DNA of 64,000 nt from JAJCYL01 sp040222875 (GTDB lineage Bacteria > Bacteroidota > Bacteroidia > Cytophagales > Cyclobacteriaceae): assembly GCA_040222875.1 (NCBI GenBank), contig JAVKCG010000004.1, forward strand, positions 434,001 to 498,000. The letters are read 5' to 3'. Numbering within the stretch: the first letter of the stretch is position 1; every line of letters begins with the position of its first letter. Position numbers and translations under genes: made by a program. The notes beneath the pieces were generated by a model. It searched no databases. It saw only the letters and a program-made list of their open reading frames with translations, and was not told the origin of the DNA. Of the stretch, positions 26,080 through 35,796 are shown piece after piece.

Positions 26080-27090
26080 TCATAGATAATACTCCTCATA
26101 CCAGCTTACAAATTTGGACACCCCATGCTGTATATTCGTTGTTGGTTTAAAATTAACTACATCCATCAGTCCATCAACATTTGCGAATGTGTGAGGCACA
26201 TCACCATCTTGGAGTGGAAGGTATTCCTTTATCGCTTCTTTGCCCAGGGCTATCTCAATGGCCTTAATAAACTCCATCAAACCAACAGGGTTGTTATTGC
26301 CAATATTATATATTTTATACGGTGCGTTGCTTGTTTCAGGGCTTGGTTCATCACTGTTCCAATTTGGATCGCTGCAAGGCGGCTTGGGTAGCAGCCTGAC
26401 CAGACCCTCAACAATGTCATCAACATAAGTAAAATCCCTTTTCATATTCCCATTATTGAAGACCTTAATCGGTTCGTTATTCAAAATCGATTTGGTGAAA
26501 AGAAACAACGCCATATCCGGTCTTCCCCATGGACCATAAACTGTGAAAAACCTAAGACCAGTAGTTGGGATTTTATAAAGGTGCGAATAAGTATGAGCCA
26601 TCAGCTCATTGCTTTTTTTAGTTGCAGCATACAATGAAACTGGATGATCAACATTTTGGTTTACTGAGAATGGCATTGAAGTATTTCCACCATAAACAGA
26701 GCTTGAAGAGGCATAAATTAAATGCTCCACTTCTGAATGTCTGCAGCATTCTAAAACATTCAAAAAGCCCGTGATGTTGCTCTCAGTATATGCGAATGGA
26801 TTAGTGAGTGAATATCTAACCCCGGCCTGTGCGGCTAAGTTTACAACGTAGTTTATCGAATTATCAGAAAATACTTTGGGTAACCCCGATCTATCACCAA
26901 TGTCACATTGCACAAAGGAAAAATTATCTTCGCTTAATAAAACATCTAACCTGGCTTGCTTAAGATTCGGGTCGTAGTAGGGATTGAGATTATCTACCCC
27001 AATAACTTGAAAACCTTCAGCGCAAAGCCTTTTAGAAAGGTGAAAACCTATAAAGCCAGCAGCACCGGTAACCAAGACTTTTTTACCCAT
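26080..27090 (-). CDS. NAD-dependent nucleotide-sugar 4-epimerase (UDP-glucuronate 4-epimerase-like)
   Basis: A 336-residue extended SDR. MGKKVLVTGAAGFIGFHLSK is the NAD site; the SDR Ser-Tyr-Lys triad is in SSSSVYGG and YAATKKSNELMAHTYSHLY. VDNLNPYYDPNLKQARLD and FTVYGPWGRPDMALFLFTKS are typical of UDP-glucuronate 4-epimerases, which make UDP-galacturonate. ATG 27088-27090 is chosen because the upstream in-frame codons to 27147 would precede the conserved start and cover the divergent phosphatase gene. It is the first gene of the minus-strand polysaccharide locus; its start codon is only 13 bp from that of the divergent gene. Confidence 0.88.
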   Translation of the reverse strand: MGKKVLVTGAAGFIGFHLSKRLCAEGFQVIGVDNLNPYYDPNLKQARLDVLLSEDNFSFVQCDIGDRSGLPKVFSDNSINYVVNLAAQAGVRYSLTNPFAYTESNITGFLNVLECCRHSEVEHLIYASSSSVYGGNTSMPFSVNQNVDHPVSLYAATKKSNELMAHTYSHLYKIPTTGLRFFTVYGPWGRPDMALFLFTKSILNNEPIKVFNNGNMKRDFTYVDDIVEGLVRLLPKPPCSDPNWNSDEPSPETSNAPYKIYNIGNNNPVGLMEFIKAIEIALGKEAIKEYLPLQDGDVPHTFANVDGLMDVVNFKPTTNIQHGVSKFVSWYEEYYL

Positions 27091-27103
27091 TAAATTCGCT
27101 ATT

Positions 27104-27853
27104 ATGAATGCGGTCGCAAAACTACTTGCCAAATTAGCTCCATCCAAGGAGCGGGTAGAATTGACAACTATTGACTTTCATTCGCACTTACTTCCAGGCA
27201 TTGACGATGGTGTGCAGACTATAAATGACTCGCTCTCGATTCTTGCACAGTTTCAGAAGCTGGGATATGTTAAAATCATAACAACGCCACATATTATGGC
27301 TGAGTATTATCCGAATACTCCAGAAATAATAAGGGGGAAATTGGCGGAATTAAGGAATGCTGTATTGAATGCCAACATTAATATTTCGATTGATGCTGCA
27401 GCTGAATATTATCTGGACGAAACATTTATCGATACTGTTGAGAAAGATCTTGAGATTTTAACATTTGGCAAAAAGCATGTTCTTTTCGAAACTTCATTTA
27501 GCGTAAAACCTTTTGGTCTTGAAGAAACAATCTTTAAGCTCAAATCGAAAGGTTATAACCCTATTTATGCACACCCGGAACGATACACCTATTTATGGGA
27601 GGACTGGTCATTGGTTGAAAAACTAAAGAGTATGGAGGCATTGTTTCAAATCAATGCCATTTCGCTTGTTGGCTTTTATGGTAGGGGCCCAAAAAAGATG
27701 GCTGAAAAATTAGTTGATGCAAAGATGATTGACTTCATAGGGTCTGACTGTCATAACATGCAGCAGTTTGAGGCATTAACAGCCGTCTTGAACAATCACA
27801 AAATAGCAAAGCGGTTGCAAGCCTGCGATCTCAAAAATGAGATACTTCTCTAA
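27104..27853 (+). CDS. CpsB/YwqE-type tyrosine-protein phosphatase (PHP fold)
   Basis: A 249-residue PHP-domain phosphatase. IDFHSHLLPGIDDGVQTIND gives the first metal-binding HxH motif, TTPHIM the next His, YAHPERY the third, and FIGSDCHN the last metal-binding D-x-H. Family members (CpsB, Wzb-like YwqE) remove phosphate from the bacterial tyrosine kinase that works with Wzz. No such kinase is in the window. It is divergent from the polysaccharide locus and overlaps the end of the beta-barrel gene tail-to-tail by 4 bp. Confidence 0.9.
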   Translation: MNAVAKLLAKLAPSKERVELTTIDFHSHLLPGIDDGVQTINDSLSILAQFQKLGYVKIITTPHIMAEYYPNTPEIIRGKLAELRNAVLNANINISIDAAAEYYLDETFIDTVEKDLEILTFGKKHVLFETSFSVKPFGLEETIFKLKSKGYNPIYAHPERYTYLWEDWSLVEKLKSMEALFQINAISLVGFYGRGPKKMAEKLVDAKMIDFIGSDCHNMQQFEALTAVLNNHKIAKRLQACDLKNEILL

Positions 27854-29334
27854 AACATATACCTGAAACCAACTGTAAGCCCAAAACTTGATGGGCTGCT
27901 TTTTACGCTGAGTGAGTTTTTGGTGAAAGAACTAATCGCATGGCGATAACTAGGCTCAACACTCAAGTAATAGTAATCAAATACTTTATATCCAAAATCT
28001 ATACTGCCGATTGCATTAAAAAACACTTTTCGGTAAGGCGAACTACCACCGCTATCCTGATCAAATGTGTCAATTAAACCATTTGACTCCGTGACTTTAT
28101 TCTTCAGAAAAAACTCAGTAGTAATTCCCGAATTAAGGCCAATTTGAAGCTTTTTATCCAGCACCAAATACCCAACCTTCAGCGGCACAGAAATGAATTC
28201 AAATTTATTGTTGAGTTTCACACTTTGCTCCATGGCGCTAATCTGTTCAAGCTCAAAATCAGGCTTCTGGCCCAGGTCATTCAATGTAAAAGTTTCCTCA
28301 GTGACGTTGTTGGTAATTAGCAAATTGGTGCTGGTTTGAGTTTGTGCTACACGGTATTGCAATCCAGATTGAATCATCCACCGGGGGGCAATTTTTGTTC
28401 CCAAATTTGCAGCCACGGCATAAGAGAACCCTGGATCATTTGATTCTTCTCTATTGGCAATTGCATTAGCCGTCGCCCTGTTTTGGCTAAAATCCAACCC
28501 CTGTTCTTCCAAACTGGCGGACAAAAAATCTTCCTGAGAGAGGTTATTTGAGCCAACATTGGGGTCGAAAACGCCGGAACTCATTCCGAAACCTGCCCAT
28601 AATTGCCCTACTGAATTATCTTTCTTTTTCTCAGGAAAGACCAATGCCCAAGTCGGATGAATATCTCTATTCATTTCGAAATCCTGTAAATCAAGAAGGA
28701 TGGGTCGAAATGACAGACTAGCAATAGAAATTTGATCTGAGAGATCATCAAAGGCCACCTCAGTTCCTTGAAGAACAAGAAATCCTGATGACTCATCAAT
28801 TGGAGTTTCATCGTCCTTCTCATCAACTACAGCAATTAATGAAGGATTGCCGCTCACCCCTCCTTTAGGATCAATTGGAGCGGCTTTTGTATCTGTCACA
28901 CTAGCGGTTAATCCATCAGAATTTGTTGGGTTGTTCACTTCGTCATTTGATGTAAAAACCTCTTCTGATGCCACATCGTCATCTAAGCCTGCAACCTGAT
29001 CATTGGAAGTGATCCGGTCATTTGAGGCTTCCATATCATTTGAAGTGGAAGGAGTAACTTCCATGTTTTCATTTGATGCAATGGAACCATCAGTTATTGT
29101 AGATTCAGTACTTTGAAAATATAGTATGAGTCCTAATGTGAAAGCAATCAGGATTGAGGCAGCAGCCAACATACGATAGAAAAATACGCCACGCCGGTAT
29201 TTATTCACTTCCATCCCAGCAAGAGAACCCTCGATGCCCTTCCATAACTGGGGTGTCGGGGTAATTTCTGCACCCTCAAATGCCTCTCGCCATTCTTCCT
29301 CAAACGATCTCATTTTTTTACTTGATGCGCCCAT
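27850..29334 (-). CDS. Anti-sigma-like membrane protein with C-terminal outer-membrane beta-barrel
   Basis: A 494-residue protein with mixed features. Residues ~1-45 are charged and cytoplasmic-like (FEEEWREAFEGAEITPTPQL, resembling the start of anti-sigma factors). One hydrophobic segment lies near 50-68 (RMLAAASILIAFTLGLILYF). A Ser/Asn/Asp-rich spacer with TSNDMEASNDRITSNDQ repeats spans ~70-190. From ~230 on there are alternating beta-strands ending in FGLTVGFRYMF, the C-terminal Phe pattern of outer-membrane barrels (PorT-like). ATG 29332-29334 overlaps the sigma-factor stop by 17 bp. It probably controls that sigma factor (inference). Confidence 0.65.
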   Translation of the reverse strand: MGASSKKMRSFEEEWREAFEGAEITPTPQLWKGIEGSLAGMEVNKYRRGVFFYRMLAAASILIAFTLGLILYFQSTESTITDGSIASNENMEVTPSTSNDMEASNDRITSNDQVAGLDDDVASEEVFTSNDEVNNPTNSDGLTASVTDTKAAPIDPKGGVSGNPSLIAVVDEKDDETPIDESSGFLVLQGTEVAFDDLSDQISIASLSFRPILLDLQDFEMNRDIHPTWALVFPEKKKDNSVGQLWAGFGMSSGVFDPNVGSNNLSQEDFLSASLEEQGLDFSQNRATANAIANREESNDPGFSYAVAANLGTKIAPRWMIQSGLQYRVAQTQTSTNLLITNNVTEETFTLNDLGQKPDFELEQISAMEQSVKLNNKFEFISVPLKVGYLVLDKKLQIGLNSGITTEFFLKNKVTESNGLIDTFDQDSGGSSPYRKVFFNAIGSIDFGYKVFDYYYLSVEPSYRHAISSFTKNSLSVKSSPSSFGLTVGFRYMF

Positions 29335-29872
29335 ATTCAACTCCTTTCATGTCTAATAATTTTTGCTGAAGCAACTGTCTTGCTCTTGAATACTGAGATT
29401 TAGAGGTGCCCTCACTTACCCCCAACATCTCAGCAATTTCATAATGTTTGTACCCTTCAATGGCAAACAGGTTAAATATTACCTGACAGCCATCCGGAAG
29501 CTCCTGTACCATCTCCAGCAGTTCATTGTAGTGATAGTCCGATAGCGAATAATCGCCTTTGTTCTCCTCTTTTAACTGATCTGAATCTACCATTGGAAAG
29601 AGGTAGAGCTTGCTGCGGTGAAAATTCAAAGCTGTGTTCACCACGATCCTTTTCATCCAAAACCACAAACTTGATTCTTGTCTGAAATTTTTTATGTTTT
29701 TAAAAATCTTCACAAAAGCCTCCTGAACTATATCTTCAGCCTCTGACTGCAGCTTGCTATATCGCATGCTCACAGCCAATAGCTTACTACTGTACCTTTC
29801 ATACAGCAGTTGCTGCATTTTCCGATGGCCTTTCGCACACCCAGAAATTATCTCTTCGTCAGAATATGGCAT
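29318..29872 (-). CDS. ECF-type RNA polymerase sigma factor
   Basis: A 184-residue sigma-70 factor. Region 2 contains EAEDIVQEAFVKIFKNIKNF, which binds core polymerase and the -10 element. Region 4 contains LPDGCQVIFNLFAIEGYKHY then EIAEMLGVSEGTSKSQYSRA, a helix-turn-helix that reads the -35. Bacteroidota ECF factors are normally paired with a downstream anti-sigma gene, and the overlapping gene after this one has a suitable cytoplasmic tail and membrane segment. The stimulus and regulon are unknown. Confidence 0.93.
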   Translation of the reverse strand: MPYSDEEIISGCAKGHRKMQQLLYERYSSKLLAVSMRYSKLQSEAEDIVQEAFVKIFKNIKNFRQESSLWFWMKRIVVNTALNFHRSKLYLFPMVDSDQLKEENKGDYSLSDYHYNELLEMVQELPDGCQVIFNLFAIEGYKHYEIAEMLGVSEGTSKSQYSRARQLLQQKLLDMKGVEYGRIK

Positions 29873-29991
29873 CTAGCAGATCAGTGCTCAGTAATTGTTA
29901 TTATCAATCAAGACACAAAGTTGAAGTATTTGGTTGGAAAGGTTTCGTATCGAAATGAGTACAAAAATTCGTTGCAAAGGTGATTTGATGG

Positions 29992-30801
29992 TTGTATACT
30001 TATACTTTCATATTTTTTCTTAAAAAAGTTACAATTCTGACTCCTCTAAAATATTTCCTTTTGGTGGCGGCCACTTTCAATATTGCATGCAGTACAGCCC
30101 AATCATTCAAAAACAAATTTTGGGTCAATGCTGATCATCAATCGCTCCGAATTGTAAATGAGGATTCACTGATCTTTTATACAGACAACCGGCACAACGG
30201 TTACAAGTTTTCAGCAAGTGATGGAGTTCTATCTGTTGACACTCAGAAGCCGTGGGCCTTCAAAATTTCTCTAAGAAACGACTCATTAATTTTAGATAGA
30301 ATTAATAGTGAAGCCTCATCATCTGATTCCAAAGGAGTCAAATCCACCATTAATACAGGTTTATTGCGGCGAAATTTGAACGACTTTGAAAAGCTCACAT
30401 TTACAGAGAGCAGCGGTTTAGTTAAACAATCTGAGTTCGAAAAACTTAGATTGGAAACCACCTCATGCATGGGCACTTGCCCAGTTTCAAGCATTTCTCT
30501 AAATAAAAATGGCAAACTGACCTTTGATGGAAAGGAAAACACAAAACACCTAGGGCTTTATGAAACCCGCCTTCCGAAAACTGACCTGAAAAAGATTTGT
30601 GAGCTGGTGAAAAAAGGTGACCTGAAAATGTTAAATGACTATATGGGAACACCCAATGATTTTCCGTCTTACAAATTATTTATTGAATACAAATCTCAGA
30701 CCTCAACATATCACGGATATTATTTCAACGAATCCCTGAATCAACTAATAGCCTTATTTTTAGAATTTGATACAACTTTGAATATGAAGCAGGCCAAATA
30801 G
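29992..30801 (+). CDS. DUF6438-like lipoprotein
   Basis: A protein of up to 269 residues. A hydrophobic stretch with lipobox (YFLLVAATFNIACSTAQ) predicts a lipoprotein with the lipidated Cys near residue 37. The C-terminal half has LRLETTSCMGTCPVSSISLN followed by KLTFDGKE, the Cys-x-GTCP signature I associate with DUF6438. No ATG precedes the lipobox in frame. The longest start is TTG 29992-29994, so the start is uncertain and non-ATG. It is divergent from the sigma-factor gene across 119 bp. Function unknown. Confidence 0.7.
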   Translation: MYTYTFIFFLKKVTILTPLKYFLLVAATFNIACSTAQSFKNKFWVNADHQSLRIVNEDSLIFYTDNRHNGYKFSASDGVLSVDTQKPWAFKISLRNDSLILDRINSEASSSDSKGVKSTINTGLLRRNLNDFEKLTFTESSGLVKQSEFEKLRLETTSCMGTCPVSSISLNKNGKLTFDGKENTKHLGLYETRLPKTDLKKICELVKKGDLKMLNDYMGTPNDFPSYKLFIEYKSQTSTYHGYYFNESLNQLIALFLEFDTTLNMKQAK

Positions 30802-30828
30802 CCTCATTTACATTAGAATCCTAATGCC

Positions 30829-33800
30829 ATGAACACATCAACTATAAAAGCTCTATTAGCCCTTTTGATTTTGAACTGCTTTTCGTCTGAACTTTTGAGC
30901 CAGGTAAAAGCCAGGTTTGGGCCGGTTCAGCAATTTGAGGTCAATGGTCAGGTGTTTGAGGGAGCCGAAGTTTTGGCCCCAGCTTGTATTTACTACGCCT
31001 CAGATGAGCCTTCTCATCTTGACATCAGTCCGAATTTTTTGACAGTCAACGGCCTCCCGGTTCGGGAGCTTTTAAACTCAATTGCCCCGACATCGACCTT
31101 TGTAATTCATTATGATGATGGGTTTACACAGGAAGCCCAGGATGCATTTCAATTTGCAGTAGATATTTGGTCAAGAATTGTTGTTTCAAACCAAGACATT
31201 GTTGTGAAAGCAGAGTTTTCTGCTTTAGGTGGAAATGTTCTAGGGTCTGCAGGATCTAATTTTGTATTCAGAAATTTTCAAGGGGCTCCAGAGTCAGATA
31301 CATTTTACTCATCAGCTCTTGCCAATGCATTGTCAAACTCTGATCAGAATCCAGAGGATGAAACCACACAAGAAATTGACGGTCATGATATCCTTGCCAG
31401 GTTCAGCAGTGATAATCAAGATTGGTACTTTGGAACTGATGGCCCTACCCCTGATGGCAAGTATGACTTTGTATCCGTAGTTCTCCATGAACTAGGTCAC
31501 GGTCTTGGATTCTCAGGAACTGGTACATCAGATGGAACAAATGGCTCATATGGAATTGATGATGGTGAGCCGGTAGATGATGATCAACCAATGATCTATG
31601 ATCGTCTTGTAAAAAATACAGACGATATCAGGATTACTAGTTTCTCACCTGTGCCATCTACAGAGTTACATGACTATTTAACTACAAATAATTTGGTCAT
31701 AGATGGCACCAATGTAGTTTCTGTCAAGGGCGGAAATGCAGAAATTTATGCACCAAGCATGTTTAATTCGGGTTCAAGTTTCTCGCATTGGGACGAATCA
31801 ACGTTTAACGGATCATCAAATGCTTTAATGACACCTCAAATTGGAACTGCAGAGAGAATCCATGACGTCGGCGACCTCACAAAGGCCCTTTTTGAAGACA
31901 TGGGTTGGGAAATAAATACCCTTGTAACTCCCTCTACTTCCGCATCTAGTATCGTTATTACTAATCCAAGTACCTCAAGTCTGGATATTTCCTGGACAAA
32001 TGGAAATGGCACAGGTCGTTTGGTAATTGCCCGGGAGGGCCAAGCACCAGATGGCGATCCTCAAGATGGAACTGAGTACACCGCCAATAGCGACTTTACT
32101 GGTAATGGAGCTGACTTAGGATCTGGTAAAGTAGTCTACAACTCAACTGGTAGCTCCTTCACATTATCAGGGCTAACTACTGCAACAGAATATTTTTTAT
32201 CAATTTTTGAATACAATTCAACAGAGAGTGATGTGCTGTACAAAACAACAGATCCGGCTACTGCTTCTGAAAGCACTTTAGATGATCAGGCCCTCTCCGC
32301 CCCCACTAACCAATCCTCTCAAATTACATTTGATAATGCTGCCCTCAGTTCTATGACTGTTTCATGGACGCCGGGTAATGGTAATGGAAGAATTGTAATC
32401 ACAAGGGAAGCACAGGCACCCGATGGCGGCGACATTCCGGTTGACGGAACAGATTATTCTGCTGATGCCAATTTTTCTGGCAGTGGCCAGGCGTTAGGAA
32501 CGAGTAAAGTGGTTTATGATGGCAATGGCTCCTCATTTAGCCTTACTGGACTGAATGCTGGAACTACATATTTTGTATCAATATTTGAATACAACAATCT
32601 CACCAGCGAGTTTCTTTATAATAGTTCTAATCCCCCGGTTGCATCTCAGGCTACAACTACCGTAGATGCTCCGACCAACCTCGTCTCAACTGCTCAAACA
32701 GAATCAAGCATATCACTTTCGTGGACTGACAATAGCGATGTAGAAACGGGTCATTCTATTGAACGGAGCCTAACTATGAGCTCAGGTTTCTCAGAAGTTG
32801 GTACCGCAAGTGCAGATGCAACAACCTTTACGGATACCGAGGTTGATGCTGGAACGGCTTATTTTTATAGGGTTGCTGCCACAAACGGTCAAATAACATC
32901 AGATTTTTCAAATACGCTTTCGATCTCAACTTCAGAGTTTCAAGCGCCATCCAGCCTAATCTCTACAAGCCAAACAGAAACGACTATCACCTTATCATGG
33001 GATGACAATAGCGAAATTGAGAGTGGTTTTTCTATTGAGCGTAGCGCAACAATTGGTGGTCAATATGCGGAAATCGAAACAACAAGTTCAGACATAACAA
33101 CTTTCACTGACACACAGCTTACAGTTAACACCGCTTATTTCTATCGGGTAGCCGCTACAAACGGTCAAAATACGTCCTCATTTACTCAAATATTAAGTAC
33201 TGCAACCAGCGTTATTCAACCTCCTACGGAGGCAACTGTAGCGGCAGCTTCAACCTCGGCCATTTCCTTATCATGGGAGGATAATTCAGAAGTTGAAACA
33301 GCTTACATCGTAGAAAGAAGCTTAATGTCTGCCACCGGATTCGAACAAATCACAGAATTAAATGCCAACACAGAAGCATACTCAAACACAGCTCTGGACG
33401 ATGGAGTTGAATACTTCTACAGGATTGCCGCAAAAATGGGGCAATCTCAGTCAGCCTACAGCCAGGTTGTTTCTGCCACTACTTTGGTTTCCGGCACACC
33501 TGATACCTTGATTGCAACAGCTATTTCATCAAATTCTATCCGTCTCGATTGGGCGGATGTATCCACCACAGAAACTGGCTTTAGGGTTGAGAGGTCGAAC
33601 AGTGAAAGCGGTGGTTTTTTTGAAGTCGGAGAGACAGTGGCCAATGATACTTCATTTTTGGATACCGGTTTGCCAAGGCCTAACACAGTTTATTTTTACA
33701 GGGTTAGAACTTACACAGATGTCGAAGGAGGTTCAACAATATTCAGTGACTATACTAACATTGCCAAGGATACTACTTTGGCCCCAGATCCACCATCTGA

Positions 33801-35175
33801 TGTTACATTAGTATCAGTTGCCGCAAGAACTGTAACTATCTCCTGGACAGATAACACATCAAGTGAATCAGAATTTGTAATTGAAAGATCACTTTCTGAT
33901 CCGATAGCCTTTAGTCAGGTTGGTGTGGTAGATGAAGATGTTGTTGAATTCGAGAGCACCAGCCTTGAACCAAACACCACATACCTGTTTAGGGTTGCTG
34001 CAACTGTTTTTAATGAATCTACTGAATATTCCGATACTTTATCGGTTACAACAACCTCACCGCAAGTGCCGACAACACCACCTAACAGTTTATCTGCTGA
34101 GGTTCTGTCAACATCAGAAATTTTGATAAGATGGAATAGGGTTGTGACCACGGAAACATCTTATACAATTGAACGGTCAGATTTCATTGATGGGGCATTT
34201 AAAGAAATCGGGTCTGTTGATGCCAGCCTTGCTCAATTCAGTTCTACTGGGCTTCAACCCAATGGCACTTACTATTTCCGGGTATTGGCCACTAATGATG
34301 AAGGCTCATCTGATCCTTCAGAATCAGTAGTTGCCACAACCAAGCCAGCAGCTCCCTTGGCTGCAACAAACCTTCAGGCCGTAGTGGTGCTTCCTAATGA
34401 GATTGGTGTAGCATGGGTGGATAACTCATTTGTTGAGACCAGCTATGAGATGTTCCTAGAAACCGCAGGCAATGGATTTAATAAAATAGCTGAGCTTGAA
34501 ACTGATTCAGAATCCTTTACATTCTCATCACTTGTTGAAGCTACTGAGTATGGAATTTTTGTTTTCGCTGTTAATGAATCAGGATCAACTTCTTCTGACA
34601 CATTAAGGATTACCACTCCGAAAACCGCACCAGGATCACCTTCCAATCTGTCTTTTGAGGTTGATGAGGCAAATAGTTCAATCATACTGACTTGGACTGA
34701 CAATGCATCAAATGAAGAGGGGTTTGCTATTCTAAGATCATCTAATAGCGATGGCCCTTTCACTGAATTGGCAACCGTAGATGCCAATGTGACAACGTAT
34801 ACTGATGTAGTTGACCTTACAACGAACAATTTCTACAGAGTAAGGGCTTTCAACAGTGGTGGCAATTCTGAGAATTCGAATTCCGTAGGGATAACGGTAA
34901 CAGGAATTGATTCTAAAGCTTTTGTCAAATTGCTGAAACTCTATCCTAACCCAACAAGTGATATGTTTAGTTTAGAATTTGATCAGACTATTACGGATCA
35001 ACTGCAAGTGAGCGTTCTAGACTACACCGGTCGTATTGTAGAATTAAGGGACTTTGAAGGAACCACTGATAAATCCATTTTGCAGTTCGACTTTACAGAC
35101 AAACCTAGGGGACTCTACTTAATACAGCTCAAGTCCTCTGAATTTGAGATAACCAGGCGACTGTTGCTGAGATGA
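30829..35175 (+). CDS. Secreted zinc metalloprotease-like protein with FN3 repeats and T9SS sorting domain
   Basis: A 1448-residue exported protein. A signal peptide (residues ~1-25, ending SSELLSQ) leads to a metzincin-like domain: HELGHGLGF at 220-228 holds the zinc histidines and catalytic Glu, FSHWDES near 320 may provide a further His, and NALMTP around Met-334 resembles a Met-turn. About ten FN3-like repeats follow from ~367 to ~1355. The first two are of the GNGxGR...REGQAPDG kind and the other eight are classical, each with a W near the second strand and an FYR near the end. The last ~80 residues (LYPNPTSDMFSLEF to GLYLIQL and ITRRLLLR) are a type A T9SS sorting domain. Expected to be surface-attached or released. 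Confidence 0.9.
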   Translation: MNTSTIKALLALLILNCFSSELLSQVKARFGPVQQFEVNGQVFEGAEVLAPACIYYASDEPSHLDISPNFLTVNGLPVRELLNSIAPTSTFVIHYDDGFTQEAQDAFQFAVDIWSRIVVSNQDIVVKAEFSALGGNVLGSAGSNFVFRNFQGAPESDTFYSSALANALSNSDQNPEDETTQEIDGHDILARFSSDNQDWYFGTDGPTPDGKYDFVSVVLHELGHGLGFSGTGTSDGTNGSYGIDDGEPVDDDQPMIYDRLVKNTDDIRITSFSPVPSTELHDYLTTNNLVIDGTNVVSVKGGNAEIYAPSMFNSGSSFSHWDESTFNGSSNALMTPQIGTAERIHDVGDLTKALFEDMGWEINTLVTPSTSASSIVITNPSTSSLDISWTNGNGTGRLVIAREGQAPDGDPQDGTEYTANSDFTGNGADLGSGKVVYNSTGSSFTLSGLTTATEYFLSIFEYNSTESDVLYKTTDPATASESTLDDQALSAPTNQSSQITFDNAALSSMTVSWTPGNGNGRIVITREAQAPDGGDIPVDGTDYSADANFSGSGQALGTSKVVYDGNGSSFSLTGLNAGTTYFVSIFEYNNLTSEFLYNSSNPPVASQATTTVDAPTNLVSTAQTESSISLSWTDNSDVETGHSIERSLTMSSGFSEVGTASADATTFTDTEVDAGTAYFYRVAATNGQITSDFSNTLSISTSEFQAPSSLISTSQTETTITLSWDDNSEIESGFSIERSATIGGQYAEIETTSSDITTFTDTQLTVNTAYFYRVAATNGQNTSSFTQILSTATSVIQPPTEATVAAASTSAISLSWEDNSEVETAYIVERSLMSATGFEQITELNANTEAYSNTALDDGVEYFYRIAAKMGQSQSAYSQVVSATTLVSGTPDTLIATAISSNSIRLDWADVSTTETGFRVERSNSESGGFFEVGETVANDTSFLDTGLPRPNTVYFYRVRTYTDVEGGSTIFSDYTNIAKDTTLAPDPPSDVTLVSVAARTVTISWTDNTSSESEFVIERSLSDPIAFSQVGVVDEDVVEFESTSLEPNTTYLFRVAATVFNESTEYSDTLSVTTTSPQVPTTPPNSLSAEVLSTSEILIRWNRVVTTETSYTIERSDFIDGAFKEIGSVDASLAQFSSTGLQPNGTYYFRVLATNDEGSSDPSESVVATTKPAAPLAATNLQAVVVLPNEIGVAWVDNSFVETSYEMFLETAGNGFNKIAELETDSESFTFSSLVEATEYGIFVFAVNESGSTSSDTLRITTPKTAPGSPSNLSFEVDEANSSIILTWTDNASNEEGFAILRSSNSDGPFTELATVDANVTTYTDVVDLTTNNFYRVRAFNSGGNSENSNSVGITVTGIDSKAFVKLLKLYPNPTSDMFSLEFDQTITDQLQVSVLDYTGRIVELRDFEGTTDKSILQFDFTDKPRGLYLIQLKSSEFEITRRLLLR

Positions 35176-35274
35176 TGATTTCTGAAAAAAGTGTGAGAAT
35201 AGTGAAAGTTGCTGGTTACAACTGAGACTTTACCTTTCAGCCATTAAAAGCGCCTTGTTTAGCTGAAACTTTAA

Positions 35275-35766
35275 ATGCTAAACAAGATGAAAAAAATTTT
35301 ACTGCAATGCACTCTTGGTTTATGTCTGCTATTAATGATGAGTTGTGGCGATGATGAACCCACGGACCAGCAACCTGATGAGGTCCCAGAAACCACGCTA
35401 GATGGAATCTGGTCTGGCACATTTACTGACAATATCTACCCTAGTGGCACATTTCCGTTTACCATTGACGTTGCTTTTGTGAATGCCAATACACTACGGG
35501 GACCGTTTTACTATTCTGGATCGACAGTTTCGTGTTGTAACAGTCAGGACGACGGCGAAATTACTATCGAATTTGACGGTGATGTAGTTACTAAACTCAC
35601 CATGAACCAAGACCTGCCTTTTTTCATGGGTGGATGCCCCGGGTTCTATAGAGGCAGTGGTATCATAAAAAGAATAAATGAGTTCATTTCTATGGATTTA
35701 GATTTTGAAGGGGAAGACTGCGAGGGTATACATGTAGGAGGCAAATTGTTGCTTTCGAAAAGATAG
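35275..35766 (+). CDS. Small lipoprotein of unknown function
   Basis: A 163-residue lipoprotein. KKILLQCTLGLCLLLMMSCG is a signal peptide with lipobox LMMSC, and the acidic DDEPTDQQPDEVPE after the Cys fits export of Bacteroidota lipoproteins to the outer membrane. The mature part looks like a small beta-barrel (LDGIWSGTFTDN, FTIDVAFVNANTLRG, GGKLLLSK) of the lipocalin-like type often called hypothetical. ATG 35275 or ATG 35287 may be the start. It follows the protease gene after 99 bp. Confidence 0.75.
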   Translation: MLNKMKKILLQCTLGLCLLLMMSCGDDEPTDQQPDEVPETTLDGIWSGTFTDNIYPSGTFPFTIDVAFVNANTLRGPFYYSGSTVSCCNSQDDGEITIEFDGDVVTKLTMNQDLPFFMGGCPGFYRGSGIIKRINEFISMDLDFEGEDCEGIHVGGKLLLSKR

Positions 35767-35796
35767 ATACTGGATATGGAGTTATTTTTGGGATGA

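Noticed and set aside
1..27090. Possible genomic island with integrase or insertion sequences around the glycan locus
   Set aside because: No transposase, integrase, tRNA-end duplication or terminal inverted repeat was found within the visible part; transfer cannot be shown from this window.
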